Positions 18,081 through 26,778 of a DNA stretch of 64,000 bases are shown here, piece after piece; position 1 is the first letter of the stretch; the number at the start of each line of letters is the position of its first letter. The DNA comes from an uncultured Flavobacteriaceae bacterium (lineage in GTDB: Bacteria; Bacteroidota; Bacteroidia; Flavobacteriales; Flavobacteriaceae). The DNA lies in contig CANMSA010000002.1 in assembly GCA_947500385.1 (NCBI GenBank), positions 124,001 to 188,000 on the forward strand, given 5' to 3'. The notes below the pieces were generated by a model that was given only the letters and a program-made list of their open reading frames with translations, searched no databases and was not told where the DNA came from. Position numbers and translations under genes: made by a program.

Positions 18081-18121
18081 TCCCATACCGGCTTTTATCC
18101 AAAACTACCTAATTAATTGAT

Positions 18122-18628
18122 ATGTCAGGAGAAATTGTAAATCGCGTCGCGGAGAGCAAATTGGTAACTTTTGACCTTGAGGCCTATTATCCGGAAGGCA
18201 AACGGATGGTTCTTGATATTAAGGATTGGCTCTACGAAGGCCTTATCCTAAGGGAAAAAGAATTTCGGGCTTTTGTTGCAGCACATGATTGGAGCAGGTA
18301 CCATGACGCGTATGTATGTGTTGACTGCTCTACCGATGCCATTGTACCGGGCTGGGCGTATATGTTATTGACGGCCAAATTGACCCCTTTTGCGCTAAAA
18401 ACGGTTCAAGGTTCTATGGAATTGTTGGAAACCGCGCTTTACCAAGAAATCATTGAAAAATTGGATGTCTCCGAGTATCAAGACAAGCTCGTAATTGTTA
18501 AAGGATGCAGTAAAAAACCGGTTCCGCCCAATGCCTATATATGGGTTAGCGCCAAGCTACAAGGAGTGGTAAAGTCACTCATGTACGGGGAAGCGTGTTC
18601 TTCCGTACCGCTATTCAAAAGAAAATAA
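18122..18628 (+). CDS. DUF2480 family protein
   Basis: A 168-residue cytosolic protein recognised as DUF2480 from MSGEIVNRVAESKLVTFDLEAYYPEGKRMVLDIKDWL and YVCVDCSTDAIVPGWAYMLL. The family is found in Bacteroidota next to SUF genes. Three or more cysteines (VCVDCS, KGCSKKP, EACSS) would suit a metal or cluster role, but that is inference. Confidence 0.88.
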   Translation: MSGEIVNRVAESKLVTFDLEAYYPEGKRMVLDIKDWLYEGLILREKEFRAFVAAHDWSRYHDAYVCVDCSTDAIVPGWAYMLLTAKLTPFALKTVQGSMELLETALYQEIIEKLDVSEYQDKLVIVKGCSKKPVPPNAYIWVSAKLQGVVKSLMYGEACSSVPLFKRK

Positions 18629-18661
18629 GCCAGATATATTCGCCAACTTGGTGACAATTAT

Positions 18662-18669
18662 TACTTTTG
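18662..18669 (+). promoter_or_regulatory. Predicted -7 element of the DUF3078 gene
   Basis: TACTTTTG matches TAnnTTTG and lies about 60 bp before the ATG at 18728. No convincing -33 TTG is at the usual spacing. Confidence 0.4.
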
Positions 18670-18727
18670 TGTGTCTTATACTACATAGGAAATAAACTAT
18701 AAACACTAACATTTAATATTTTAAAGT

Positions 18728-19660
18728 ATGAAAAGACTTACGACAATGGCGATTGCATTGTTTACCATGACAATCTCCTTTGGACAAACAATCGAGGAGT
18801 TGAAGGCTGAACAGGCTGCAAAAAAAGACTCTGTAGCCGCCATTCAAGCAAGAGTTGATGCACTTCAGGGGCAGATTGACGCCTTTCCTGGATGGAAGAC
18901 CGGCGCTTTCGGTACGATCGGTGCCAATATTTCTAGTTTTAGCAATTGGTATTTGCAGGGTACCCCAAACAACAATTCTGGAAATATCGGGGTAACGGTG
19001 AATGGTTTTGCCAACTTAGACCGTGAGAAGTTTTTCTGGAGAAACTCTGGAAATGTAAATTTACAATGGGTGAAATTGGATAATAAGGATGTTGATACCG
19101 ATAGTGATAGTTTCGATGGTACAACAGATGTATTCAATATTACCTCTTTATATGGATATAAGTTGAGTGAAAAGTTCGCGATCTCCGCTTTGGGAGAATA
19201 CAGAACGTCTATCATCAACAACTTTAACGATCCAGGGTATCTCGATATTGGTGTGGGTGCTACCTGGACACCGATTACCGATATGGTAGTAGTGATTCAT
19301 CCGTTGAACTATAACTTTGTATTTGCAGATAACGACGCAGTATACGAATCGTCTGCAGGTGCCAAGATCGTGGTTGATTACACCAAGCAGTTGGGAGCGG
19401 TAAATTTCAAAACAAACTTCTCTACCTTCCAAAGCTATGAAAATGGAGATTTGAGTAACTGGACGTGGATCAACTCTTTTGGATACACTTTATGGAAAGG
19501 AATCGGAGTCGGTTTTGAATTCGGCTTAAGAGGTAACAAGCAAGAAGCATTGGCCGCAGGAATCGCCAATACGCCCGAAGGAGATACGCCTCCAACCTTT
19601 GACAACGTTGATAACCCTACACAAAGCTATTGGATGTTCGGTTTGAACTATGCGTTTTAA
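18728..19660 (+). CDS. DUF3078 outer-membrane beta-barrel protein
   Basis: 310 residues. A signal peptide (cleavage after FGQT) is followed by a short coiled-coil-like segment (EELKAEQAAKKDSVAAIQARVDALQ, about 20-48) and a beta-rich body, FGTIGANISSFSNWYLQGTPNN..., typical of DUF3078. The C-terminus WMFGLNYAF ends in Phe, as many outer-membrane barrels do. It is last in the SUF-linked run and ends at a strong hairpin. Function is unknown. Confidence 0.88.
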   Translation: MKRLTTMAIALFTMTISFGQTIEELKAEQAAKKDSVAAIQARVDALQGQIDAFPGWKTGAFGTIGANISSFSNWYLQGTPNNNSGNIGVTVNGFANLDREKFFWRNSGNVNLQWVKLDNKDVDTDSDSFDGTTDVFNITSLYGYKLSEKFAISALGEYRTSIINNFNDPGYLDIGVGATWTPITDMVVVIHPLNYNFVFADNDAVYESSAGAKIVVDYTKQLGAVNFKTNFSTFQSYENGDLSNWTWINSFGYTLWKGIGVGFEFGLRGNKQEALAAGIANTPEGDTPPTFDNVDNPTQSYWMFGLNYAF

Positions 19661-19691
19661 GGAATCATAGGATAGGCAGTAAGACGCCAAA

Positions 19692-19848
19692 AAGTAAAAC
19701 GCCCCGACAGTCTCGGGGCGTTTTTTTGTTAAGTAGGATTCGTTACATTAGGTTGCACAGTCAATAAAAATCGAACTAATAAAGTCTTATGCAGATTTGG
19801 GCAAATCCAAATACCTAAAAAGGTATTACAAACACTAAATCTTAAATA
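19692..19848 (-). ncRNA. Candidate small RNA, copy 1 of a five-copy family
   Basis: On the minus strand a control region (half-sites at 19912 and 19891, ATCGAT box at 19942) precedes a -7-like TACATTCG (19861-19854). The transcribed part is ~155 nt, contains AACCTAATG and the family motif CCTACTT, and ends in a terminator with stem ACGCCCCGA/TCGGGGCGT (19699-19721) and T-rich sequence. This hairpin also has seven Ts on the plus strand, so it can end the DUF3078 gene as well. The TSS is inferred; this is the most diverged promoter of the five. Confidence 0.55.
19699..19727 (+). terminator. Bidirectional intrinsic terminator after the DUF3078 gene
   Basis: A 9-bp GC-rich stem, loop CAGTC, then T7 on the plus strand. 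The minus strand reads the same stem followed by TTTACTTTTT, serving candidate sRNA copy 1. Confidence 0.85.
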
Positions 19849-19853
19849 CATAA

Positions 19854-19947
19854 CGAATGTAGGAGCAAATAGAGGGTGCGCTAAATTTTTGTTGTGAATA
19901 CAACCAAAGATGTTGTGAAACAAGTTAAAATGCGTTGTTTCATCGAT
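19854..19947 (-). promoter_or_regulatory. Control region of sRNA copy 1
   Basis: Plus-strand GTTGTGAA occurs at 19891 and 19912 (period 21), with ATCGAT at 19942 (30 bp from the distal site). TACATTCG on the minus strand begins 30 bp from the proximal site. The spacing matches the other copies. Confidence 0.6.
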
Positions 19948-19987
19948 GAAATACACTTGAAAATAGGGGTGTATTGCGAAAAGTACA

Positions 19988-20099
19988 TTTAAAAGCCCTG
20001 GTGTTACCCAGGGCTTTTACTAAGTAGGTTTGGTCTAATTTGGTTTGGTCTTTTATTTTGGCTAAGCTTTGATTTGGGAATCTAGTCTTTCGCTTTATT
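19988..20099 (-). ncRNA. Candidate small RNA, copy 2
   Basis: Minus-strand unit of ~110 nt. The -7 TAAATTTA at 20113-20106 is followed by a segment with CCAAACCTACTTAG and a terminator with an 11-bp stem AAAAGCCCTGG/CCAGGGCTTTT (19991-20018). No protein gene lies between copies 1 and 2, so this terminator has no coding gene to serve on either strand. That supports an independent RNA gene. Confidence 0.6.
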
Positions 20100-20105
20100 A
20101 CAGTG

Positions 20106-20198
20106 TAAATTTACTACCACTTTCAATGAAATTTAAATTATTGTTGTGTGTCAAGTGGAAAGTGTTGTGTATACTACCAAAGGTCTTAAATGTTCGAT
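20106..20198 (-). promoter_or_regulatory. Control region of sRNA copy 2
   Basis: GTTGTG at 20143 and 20164 (period 21); TTCGAT at 20193, 29 bp from the distal site; -7 TAAATTTA starts at 20113, 30 bp from the proximal site. No -33 TTG, consistent with an activator-dependent promoter. Confidence 0.65.
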
Positions 20199-20237
20199 GA
20201 ACTGCACGTCGAGCATTTCTGTAGCTAGGCATTCTGT

Positions 20238-22679
20238 TCATCCTTTTTTCGAACGCAAGCTGTTAAAATCTAAGAAATAAGTCATTTTTAAGGAGATGGT
20301 ACTACTATTTTCCGCTCGCAAGCTATTGCCAAGGTTGCTGCCATAATTGTAGTTCAAGGAATCGGTAAAGCTTTCACTACCATACCTCCAAAAGAAACGC
20401 AGTTCGCTCGCAGGGGCAAACTGCCACCGGGCAGAAAGCTCTCCAAGGAAATTATTGTAGTTGGTGTCAAAGGCATCGACTTCAATTGTCAAATCGTTCT
20501 CTTGCAGGTTTCCAATAGGGGACAAAGAAAATTGCCCCATATAATTTACCTGGCTCCAGTAATGCCGTAAACGCAGATTAGTACTTAGCTTAGGGTTGAG
20601 CACATATGAAATTTGTAATTGATTGCTCCATTCCTGAATGCTGCGTTTTCCTATAAGCACTTGGCTATCCAAACGGGTCATGTAGCCGTGATTGGCATCC
20701 ATATACTCCAAGCTTTGGTCTAGCTTAATACTTAAATGTTGTCCTAGGTTAGCGGTTAAACCATATCCCCAATCAATACTATATGTGAAGGTATCCGAAT
20801 TCATATAATTACGCGTTTCTAGATACGATGCAAAGTAAATGGGTTTGTTCGAATTGGTCTGTACTTCACAAAAGGTCTGTAAGAATGCGGGTCTGTTAAA
20901 AGGTTGGTCCGGTGTGCGAGCTTCAAAAAAACTAGTGCTGGGCTCACGATACTGGACCCCCGCAATGAGGTTCATGTTGTTTTTTAATTGCCCGAAAAAC
21001 TCCACGTCGTACAAGGTAGCTTCCTCTTCCATCAATGAATAGTAATATTGCTTTAAAAAGAGTCCTCTCAATTGGTAATAGTTAAAGGTTTTTTCCGGGT
21101 TGAATTTTTTGTAGATAACATAGTTGGTGAGATTCAATCGATTGTTCCTTGGTAAAAACCCAAAATCATTTGAATCAAAGGTATCGTCATGTAATTCGGC
21201 CCGAATCCCCATATTCCAAGTGCCACTTATTTTCTCTAAAGCGGCATAGTAGTTTTGTCCAAAGCTGTTCTCCTCTTTGGAGCTATACTGCTGGGAGAGC
21301 GCCGCCCTTAACTTAAGGGAGTAGCTTCGCTTTTTATTGAAACCGGTAAATAGCAGGGCACTGAGGTTGGCATCATAGTCATTGCCCTCCCGCAAAACAG
21401 AATTGTTTAAAAAGCTGATGGAGGAGTTGTTTTTCAAAGTTTGATCTACAACAAGGGCGTTGTAATTTGATAAGGGATCGGTCTGTACTTCCCTAAGTTC
21501 GCCAGTATCGGTATTTTCTACAGTGGCATAAGTCCTGTTCGTAATACCATTAAGCACTCCAATGGAGAAACCGTTTTCAGATTTGCCGGTAAATTTGATA
21601 AGATTAAGAATGTTCGATGAGATGGGGTTTTCTATGATTTCCTCTCCTTCTTCTAGTTGTTCTGCCACTGAACCACTTTTTAGGGGTCTCCCACCAATTC
21701 TTCTTGAGTAAAAATAGCCGCCTTTATCGAATAGCTCCGTGCCTTCAACAAAAAACTGTCTGTTCTCGTTGAACTGAATCTCAAAAGGAGAAAGATTGAG
21801 TACTTGATTATCGGAGGGCGCTTGACTAAAATCGGGAATTAGGGAAACATCCAAGGTATATGAGTTGTCATAAACATATTTCATATCCATGCCTGCGTTC
21901 AATTGGGTGGTTTGCCCATCGGTGAAAGGGTTACTTTCTGTAAATACCGAGGTAAAAGGAATAAATGAAAGGTTCAAAGGCGGTTGTATTTTTGACATGC
22001 CGGTAGCGCGACCAAATTGATTTAAGAAACCGTCTTGTTCGATGTCGATATGATTCCAATACGTATCTTCATTATTAAACGCCGAAAACCGCTGAAAGTT
22101 CACACGTACATTGCTTAGTTCTTCCTTAGGGAAACGAATACTGTTAAAGGGTATTTTCATTTCCACCGTCCATTGGGTATCTTCAATAACGACCTTACTT
22201 TCCCATACTACATTGAAATTTGGATAGCTGTCATCGTTTGAAATTTTTTGATCGAACTGCACACCCGCACTGGTCACCAAAAATTCATAACCATCTTGTG
22301 AAAGACCAAAGGGATCTAACCCCAATCCAAAAAAATCACTGTTGCCCAAATCATCACGGGCGGTTAAAATGGTATTGATTTGAGATCGGTCAGATACATG
22401 CAGCTTGGCCGCAATATAAAGGTAGGTGTTGTCATAAAGGACGGCGACTTCCGTTTTTTGAGATGCCTGTTCGCCATTGTTTGGGGCAGATTGTACAAAG
22501 GTAAAAGGGCGCAATTCCGATTCCCAATCCCCTTCATTTAATAGGCCGTCTACTTTAATGGTCCCTGTTTTATGGTGAATATTAATGTGTTGTAGACTAT
22601 CCTGTGCCTTTAGATACTGACTTGGAATGCTATAAAAAACGAGCACTATGAATAAGCCGGTTTTTGAAAATGTTTTCAT
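20238..22679 (-). CDS. DUF5916 outer-membrane protein with N-terminal CBM9-like domain
   Basis: I start at the ATG at 22679 (MKTFSKTGLFIVLVFYSIPSQYLKAQ, 813 residues), which places a signal peptide at the N-terminus. Residues ~35-220 form a CBM9-like domain (KTGTIKVDGLLNEGDWESELRPFTFVQ..., AVLYDNTYLYIAAKL). From about 230 onward the DUF5916 beta-barrel follows (LDVSLIPDFSQAPSDNQVLNLSPFEIQFNENRQFFVEGTELF is characteristic). Such proteins are outer-membrane channels or receptors of unknown substrate. It is divergent from the two-component operon, and the shared upstream region carries 11-bp-spaced operator-like repeats. Confidence 0.9.
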   Translation of the reverse strand: MKTFSKTGLFIVLVFYSIPSQYLKAQDSLQHINIHHKTGTIKVDGLLNEGDWESELRPFTFVQSAPNNGEQASQKTEVAVLYDNTYLYIAAKLHVSDRSQINTILTARDDLGNSDFFGLGLDPFGLSQDGYEFLVTSAGVQFDQKISNDDSYPNFNVVWESKVVIEDTQWTVEMKIPFNSIRFPKEELSNVRVNFQRFSAFNNEDTYWNHIDIEQDGFLNQFGRATGMSKIQPPLNLSFIPFTSVFTESNPFTDGQTTQLNAGMDMKYVYDNSYTLDVSLIPDFSQAPSDNQVLNLSPFEIQFNENRQFFVEGTELFDKGGYFYSRRIGGRPLKSGSVAEQLEEGEEIIENPISSNILNLIKFTGKSENGFSIGVLNGITNRTYATVENTDTGELREVQTDPLSNYNALVVDQTLKNNSSISFLNNSVLREGNDYDANLSALLFTGFNKKRSYSLKLRAALSQQYSSKEENSFGQNYYAALEKISGTWNMGIRAELHDDTFDSNDFGFLPRNNRLNLTNYVIYKKFNPEKTFNYYQLRGLFLKQYYYSLMEEEATLYDVEFFGQLKNNMNLIAGVQYREPSTSFFEARTPDQPFNRPAFLQTFCEVQTNSNKPIYFASYLETRNYMNSDTFTYSIDWGYGLTANLGQHLSIKLDQSLEYMDANHGYMTRLDSQVLIGKRSIQEWSNQLQISYVLNPKLSTNLRLRHYWSQVNYMGQFSLSPIGNLQENDLTIEVDAFDTNYNNFLGELSARWQFAPASELRFFWRYGSESFTDSLNYNYGSNLGNSLRAENSSTISLKMTYFLDFNSLRSKKG

Positions 22680-22756
22680 CTGTTTGGGTTTAAGGTTATT
22701 TGTAGACAAGCGTTGTTTTGAACAATTCAAATATCTGCCGACCTGCCGGATAAGCA

Positions 22757-22784
22757 GGTTAAATGGGGGTTAAAGACAGGTTAA
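22757..22784. promoter_or_regulatory. Three GGTTAA direct repeats with 11-bp period
   Basis: GGTTAA at 22757, 22768 and 22779. Tandem hexamers at one-helical-turn spacing are the standard binding arrangement of OmpR/PhoB-type regulators. The site lies directly upstream of the DUF5916 gene and within 200 bp of the histidine kinase gene. Confidence 0.65.
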
Positions 22785-22858
22785 TGTACTTTTTGGGAAA
22801 GAGTAAAGCGCATTAACATAACCGACAAAAGCTCCATTTAATGGGACTTTCCAAGCTT

Positions 22859-22881
22859 GTTAACGTTAACGGTGGGTTAAC
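22859..22881. promoter_or_regulatory. GTTAAC repeat cluster upstream of the histidine kinase gene
   Basis: GTTAAC at 22859, 22865 and 22876. The last two are 11 bp apart, and the first pair forms the palindrome GTTAACGTTAAC. Same core as the GGTTAA repeats 80 bp away, so probably bound by the same regulator and autoregulatory. Confidence 0.6.
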
Positions 22882-22893
22882 GGCCCCCAATTG

Positions 22894-22925
22894 TTGGGCG
22901 AGCAGAAGGCTTTATAATACTTTTG
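22894..22925 (+). promoter_or_regulatory. Predicted promoter of the two-component operon
   Basis: TTG at 22894 and TACTTTTG at 22918-22925. The spacing (21 bp) is slightly long for the -33/-7 arrangement. The transcript would start near 22932, about 20 nt before the ATG at 22955, which argues against the longer ORF-track start. Confidence 0.5.
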
Positions 22926-22954
22926 AGGTGTTGAAGAATAACGACCAAGCCATT

Positions 22955-24340
22955 ATGCAACAAAAAATAAACATACTGATAGTCACGGCGATTGCAACAT
23001 TGCTCGCCTTGGTAAGTATTCAAACCTATTTGATTTACAATACCTATGAACTTAAGAGAGATGCTTTTTTAAATGAGACTCGAACGGCCATCGGCAGAAT
23101 TGATGATGAAACGGAGGCCATTGTAGAGATCGATGATCTTTGGGATCAGCGTTTTATGCAGCTATTATGGGAATACCGATTTAAGAACCTTTCGAAAGAA
23201 ACACTTTTGAATGAGTTGAAAAAGCAAACGGACTCGTTGAACGACACCTACAATAAACTGTATGCCGAAGAACTAAAGAAGACCAATTTGGGTTTTGACA
23301 TCAAGTTCAAAAAGAATATCCATACCGTAATCTTGTTCGATACTATTCGCCATGACACGGTGTTTCCATTTAAGGGTCATGATCGGATCTTAAAATTTGG
23401 AGAGGATTTTCAGGAGAGTGAAGGGTACAATGTAAGCAAAGCCCTTTGGCAATCTGATTATATACAACAAGAAAATGGAGAGGAAAAAGCATTGGAGTTT
23501 TTGGTCCGGACCGAAGATCGAATGAACATTTCTGAATGGAAACGCATTGTTTTAGGAAGAATGTCGGCGCTTTTGGCAGGATCAATTCTCCTATTGATTT
23601 TTGTGGTCGGACTCTTCTACTATTCCATTAAAAACCTGATCAAACAAAAGAAGGTAGCCGATGTAAAGACCGATTTTATCAATAACATTACCCATGAGCT
23701 TAAGACCCCTCTGGCCACCTTGAGTATTGCCTCCAAAAGTCTAAAAAAGAAAGAAATCCTGGCTTCCCCGATAGCTTTTGAAAGCACCCTGGGCATTTTA
23801 GATCGCCAGAACGATCGGTTGCAGAAATTGATCGATCAGGTCATGACCAATAGTTTGGGTTCGGAAGATTTGGTACTGCATAAAGAGCAGGTAGTGGATC
23901 ATATCTACCTCAAGCATTTGATAGATGATTTTACCCTGTCGGTTCAAAGTAAAGACTTGACCATTGAGCGCGCCATTGAAACAGCAGAGGTAATGCTGCG
24001 TATCGATACTTTTATGTTTACCACCGCCTTGTTCAATATCCTTGAAAATGCTGTAAAGTACGGTAAGGAGAAAGTAATGGTCACCATCTCGACCCGGTTG
24101 AAGAACAACCATTATGAGATTATAATTGCAGATAACGGAATCGGAATCGCCCCAAAAGACCTCGATACTGTTTTCGATAAGTTTTATCGTATCTCCTCAG
24201 GGAATGTGCACAATGTGAAAGGATTGGGCCTTGGCCTCTATTACACGAAACAGGTGGTGGATGCACACCAAGGAACCATTGAAATTGAAAGTGAGTTGGG
24301 TCAAGGAAGTACATTTATTATAACCATACCAGTAAACTAA
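22955..24340 (+). CDS. Membrane sensor histidine kinase
   Basis: 461 residues from the ATG at 22955 (MQQKINILIVTAIATLLALVS); the 38-residue upstream extension overlaps the predicted promoter and operator. TM1 is about 7-27 and TM2 about 200-222, with a ~170-residue periplasmic sensor between. The HisKA phospho-acceptor is in DFINNITHELKTPLATL (His about 247). HATPase motifs are FNILENAVKYG (N), DNGIGIAPKDL (G1) and VKGLGLGLYYTKQVV (G2). No HAMP domain is obvious. The response regulator starts 6 bp after the stop. Confidence 0.95.
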   Translation: MQQKINILIVTAIATLLALVSIQTYLIYNTYELKRDAFLNETRTAIGRIDDETEAIVEIDDLWDQRFMQLLWEYRFKNLSKETLLNELKKQTDSLNDTYNKLYAEELKKTNLGFDIKFKKNIHTVILFDTIRHDTVFPFKGHDRILKFGEDFQESEGYNVSKALWQSDYIQQENGEEKALEFLVRTEDRMNISEWKRIVLGRMSALLAGSILLLIFVVGLFYYSIKNLIKQKKVADVKTDFINNITHELKTPLATLSIASKSLKKKEILASPIAFESTLGILDRQNDRLQKLIDQVMTNSLGSEDLVLHKEQVVDHIYLKHLIDDFTLSVQSKDLTIERAIETAEVMLRIDTFMFTTALFNILENAVKYGKEKVMVTISTRLKNNHYEIIIADNGIGIAPKDLDTVFDKFYRISSGNVHNVKGLGLGLYYTKQVVDAHQGTIEIESELGQGSTFIITIPVN

Positions 24341-24346
24341 GAAAAC

Positions 24347-25030
24347 ATGACAAACGTACTATTGGCAGAAGATGATTTTGATTTTGGAAGCATTCTAAAG
24401 CAATATTTGGAAATACATGAATACCAAGTTACCTGGGCCAAAGATGGGAAGGAAGCATTGGAACTATTTACCAAAAACAACTTTGACATCTGTGTTTTTG
24501 ATGTAATGATGCCGAAGCTCGACGGCTTTAGCTTGGCCGAAAAAGTGGTCGACATAGATCCTGGAGTACCCTTTGTGTTCCTGACCGCCAAAAAACTGAA
24601 GGAAGATCGTATTCAAGGACTGAAATTAGGTGCCGACGACTATATCGTAAAACCTTTTGAAGCCGATATTTTAGTACTCCGGTTGCGAAACATTCTTAAA
24701 AGAACACAACGCATTCAGCCCAAAAAAGAAAAGCTACATCGCATTGGGGGGTATGAATTTGATTCGATCAATCACAAATTGCTGTTTCAAGAAAGCGAAC
24801 AAAGGCTTACCGAAAAAGAAACCGTGCTCATTCAATACTTGTACGAGCATAAAAATACCATGGTAAAAAGAGACGACCTCCTCAAAGACGTTTGGGGCAA
24901 CGACGACTTTTTCTCAGGAAGAAGTATGGATGTATTTATTAGCAGACTGCGAAAGTACTTTAAGCAAGACTCATCAATTGCAATAGAAAGTGTTCGTGGC
25001 GTAGGACTCACCTTTAAGGTAGACCAATAA
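24347..25030 (+). CDS. OmpR-family response regulator
   Basis: 227 residues. The receiver domain (1-120) has acidic LLAEDDFDF, phospho-acceptor Asp in CVFDVMMPKLDG (about 51), TAKK switch and Lys in IVKPFEA (about 102). The C-terminal winged helix (about 130-225) has the typical LLKDVWGNDDFFSGRSMDVFISRLRKYF recognition-helix region. It resembles RprY-type regulators of Bacteroidota. Its likely sites are the 11-bp GGTTAA/GTTAAC repeats upstream of its own operon. Confidence 0.95.
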   Translation: MTNVLLAEDDFDFGSILKQYLEIHEYQVTWAKDGKEALELFTKNNFDICVFDVMMPKLDGFSLAEKVVDIDPGVPFVFLTAKKLKEDRIQGLKLGADDYIVKPFEADILVLRLRNILKRTQRIQPKKEKLHRIGGYEFDSINHKLLFQESEQRLTEKETVLIQYLYEHKNTMVKRDDLLKDVWGNDDFFSGRSMDVFISRLRKYFKQDSSIAIESVRGVGLTFKVDQ

Positions 25031-25076
25031 CGGAGTTTATTTCATCAATTAATCAATCAAAACAAATACTAATAAT

Positions 25077-26306
25077 ATGCGACAATTTGCACTTACACTT
25101 TTACTGATCACCGGAATGGTGGGCCATTTAAAAGCGCAGACAGCTGAGGAGCGTTTGCGATATCAACTTGATAGTATTTCACAACACAAAGACCTTAGCG
25201 GGTTTGGAGTATCCATCTTTTCTGCTGACTCCCTTTATTTTCAAGAAGGGTACGGGTATGCCGATGTAAAACAAAATAAAGCGTACCACCCCAATACGAT
25301 TCAAAATATAGGTTCTATTTCCAAGACATTCATAGGTGTTTCTTTAATGAAGGCGGTAGCATTGGGAACGTTTACCATGAATACTCCTGTGAACGATATC
25401 TTACCTTTCAAGGTAGTGCACCCCAAGTTTCCTGAAAGTGAGATAACCATTCACCACCTAGCTACCCATACCTCCGGGATATTCGATTTTGAAAAGGGAT
25501 ACGATCATAGTTATGTGTTAGAGGATCCCAGTACGGTTACACCGGCAATTTATGGAACCGAAATGGCGAAGTATTTAAAGCAAATAAAGGACAATAAAGC
25601 CGTGCCATTGGGCACCTATTTGCAGGCTTATTTAACCCCCAAGGGCAACTTGTTCCATAAAAAGAACTTTTTAAAAACAGCCCCGGGAGAGCGCTACGAA
25701 TACTCCAATGTTGGTTCGGCACTTGCGGCCTACTGCATCGAAGTTGCCACGGGGTTAACCTTTCCGGCCTTTACCCAGCGTTATATTTTTGACCCCATCG
25801 GAATGGAGGATACGGGCTGGTCGTACGATGCCATAGACCGGGAAAAACATGCACAAACATATGCCAATAATGGGCAAGCATTGCCGCCCTATTCCTTGAA
25901 TACATATCCCGATGGTGGTTTGAGAACCAGTATTGAGAGTCTAACGAAATATATACAGGCCATTGTACGATCGTATGAAGGAAACAATACCCTATTACGC
26001 TCCGATCTTTGTAAGGAAATGATCCAAGCCCAGGTGAGTCCCGAGCAATACGGAGATGAAGAAGAAACAGATAGTTATGGATATTTCTGGGAGTACAATA
26101 GAGATGTGGTAGTGGGACATAATGGCGGCGACCCGGGTATTTTAACCCTTATGTACTACTACAAGGACATAAAAATGGGAGCCGTGTTCTTTACCAATAC
26201 GAATGTAATAGACAACCCGGTTGCGGCAAAACAAGTGCAGGCGTGTTGGAATGCCATACGAACCTATCAAAAAGCGGTCAATAACGATAAAAATTATAAA
26301 GAATGA
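25077..26306 (+). CDS. Secreted serine beta-lactamase-like hydrolase (class C fold)
   Basis: 409 residues with a signal peptide (about 1-20, ending LKAQ). Beta-lactamase/penicillin-binding-type motifs: SxxK in IGSISKTF (about 83), YxN in YEYSNVGSA (about 210) and HNGG in VVVGHNGGDPG (about 345). Such proteins are usually peptidases or esterases rather than lactamases. Located 46 bp after the response regulator and overlapping the next gene by 4 bp (ATGA), so part of the same operon, probably acting in the periplasm. Confidence 0.9.
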   Translation: MRQFALTLLLITGMVGHLKAQTAEERLRYQLDSISQHKDLSGFGVSIFSADSLYFQEGYGYADVKQNKAYHPNTIQNIGSISKTFIGVSLMKAVALGTFTMNTPVNDILPFKVVHPKFPESEITIHHLATHTSGIFDFEKGYDHSYVLEDPSTVTPAIYGTEMAKYLKQIKDNKAVPLGTYLQAYLTPKGNLFHKKNFLKTAPGERYEYSNVGSALAAYCIEVATGLTFPAFTQRYIFDPIGMEDTGWSYDAIDREKHAQTYANNGQALPPYSLNTYPDGGLRTSIESLTKYIQAIVRSYEGNNTLLRSDLCKEMIQAQVSPEQYGDEEETDSYGYFWEYNRDVVVGHNGGDPGILTLMYYYKDIKMGAVFFTNTNVIDNPVAAKQVQACWNAIRTYQKAVNNDKNYKE

Positions 26307-26767
26307 AACACATAGCAATTACAATAATGGTTGTTTTTGGCTCGATGATCGGTGTTTTTGCCCAAGACGATCATACAACCGAAAACCTATTTTATCTAAG
26401 CGCGGATATGGTGAATGTTTATGGATTTGAAGCCGACACCAAAGGGTCTCGTTTCGAATATCAGTTTGAGGATGACTATACCCTTAAAATTACGAACAAG
26501 GTGTATAAAGTGGCACTGTTTTTTGACCAGGACCAGCGAGAAGCGGTTCAAAAACTGGTATCCAGTGTTATGGGCAATGGGGAAGCCACCAGTGGTTTCG
26601 AACAAATGAGTTGGAAAAAAACAGCCGAAAATGGCAAAACCATGCATGAAGTAAAGGTAGAAGACAAAAAGCTAAAAATCACGGTATTTCGCAAACAAAT
26701 AGATGTAGCAGGGTTTGCCGAGATCAATGAATTGGGAAAAGCATTTTTAAAAGAAATCAATAATTAA
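26303..26767 (+). CDS. Small secreted protein, function unknown
   Basis: 154 residues with a signal peptide (MKHIAITIMVVFGSMIGVFAQ). The mature part is a mixed alpha/beta domain with no motif I recognise. Translationally coupled to the serine hydrolase by an ATGA overlap and followed 11 bp later by another small secreted protein. The context suggests a target or effector of the two-component system in the envelope. Confidence 0.75.
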   Translation: MKHIAITIMVVFGSMIGVFAQDDHTTENLFYLSADMVNVYGFEADTKGSRFEYQFEDDYTLKITNKVYKVALFFDQDQREAVQKLVSSVMGNGEATSGFEQMSWKKTAENGKTMHEVKVEDKKLKITVFRKQIDVAGFAEINELGKAFLKEINN

Positions 26768-26778
26768 AAACAACAATC

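Noticed and set aside
25077-26306. Antibiotic-resistance beta-lactamase
   Set aside because: The serine hydrolases at 25077 and 43296 have the SxxK/YxN or YSG/HxG fold motifs shared by many peptidases and esterases. Nothing supports lactamase activity.
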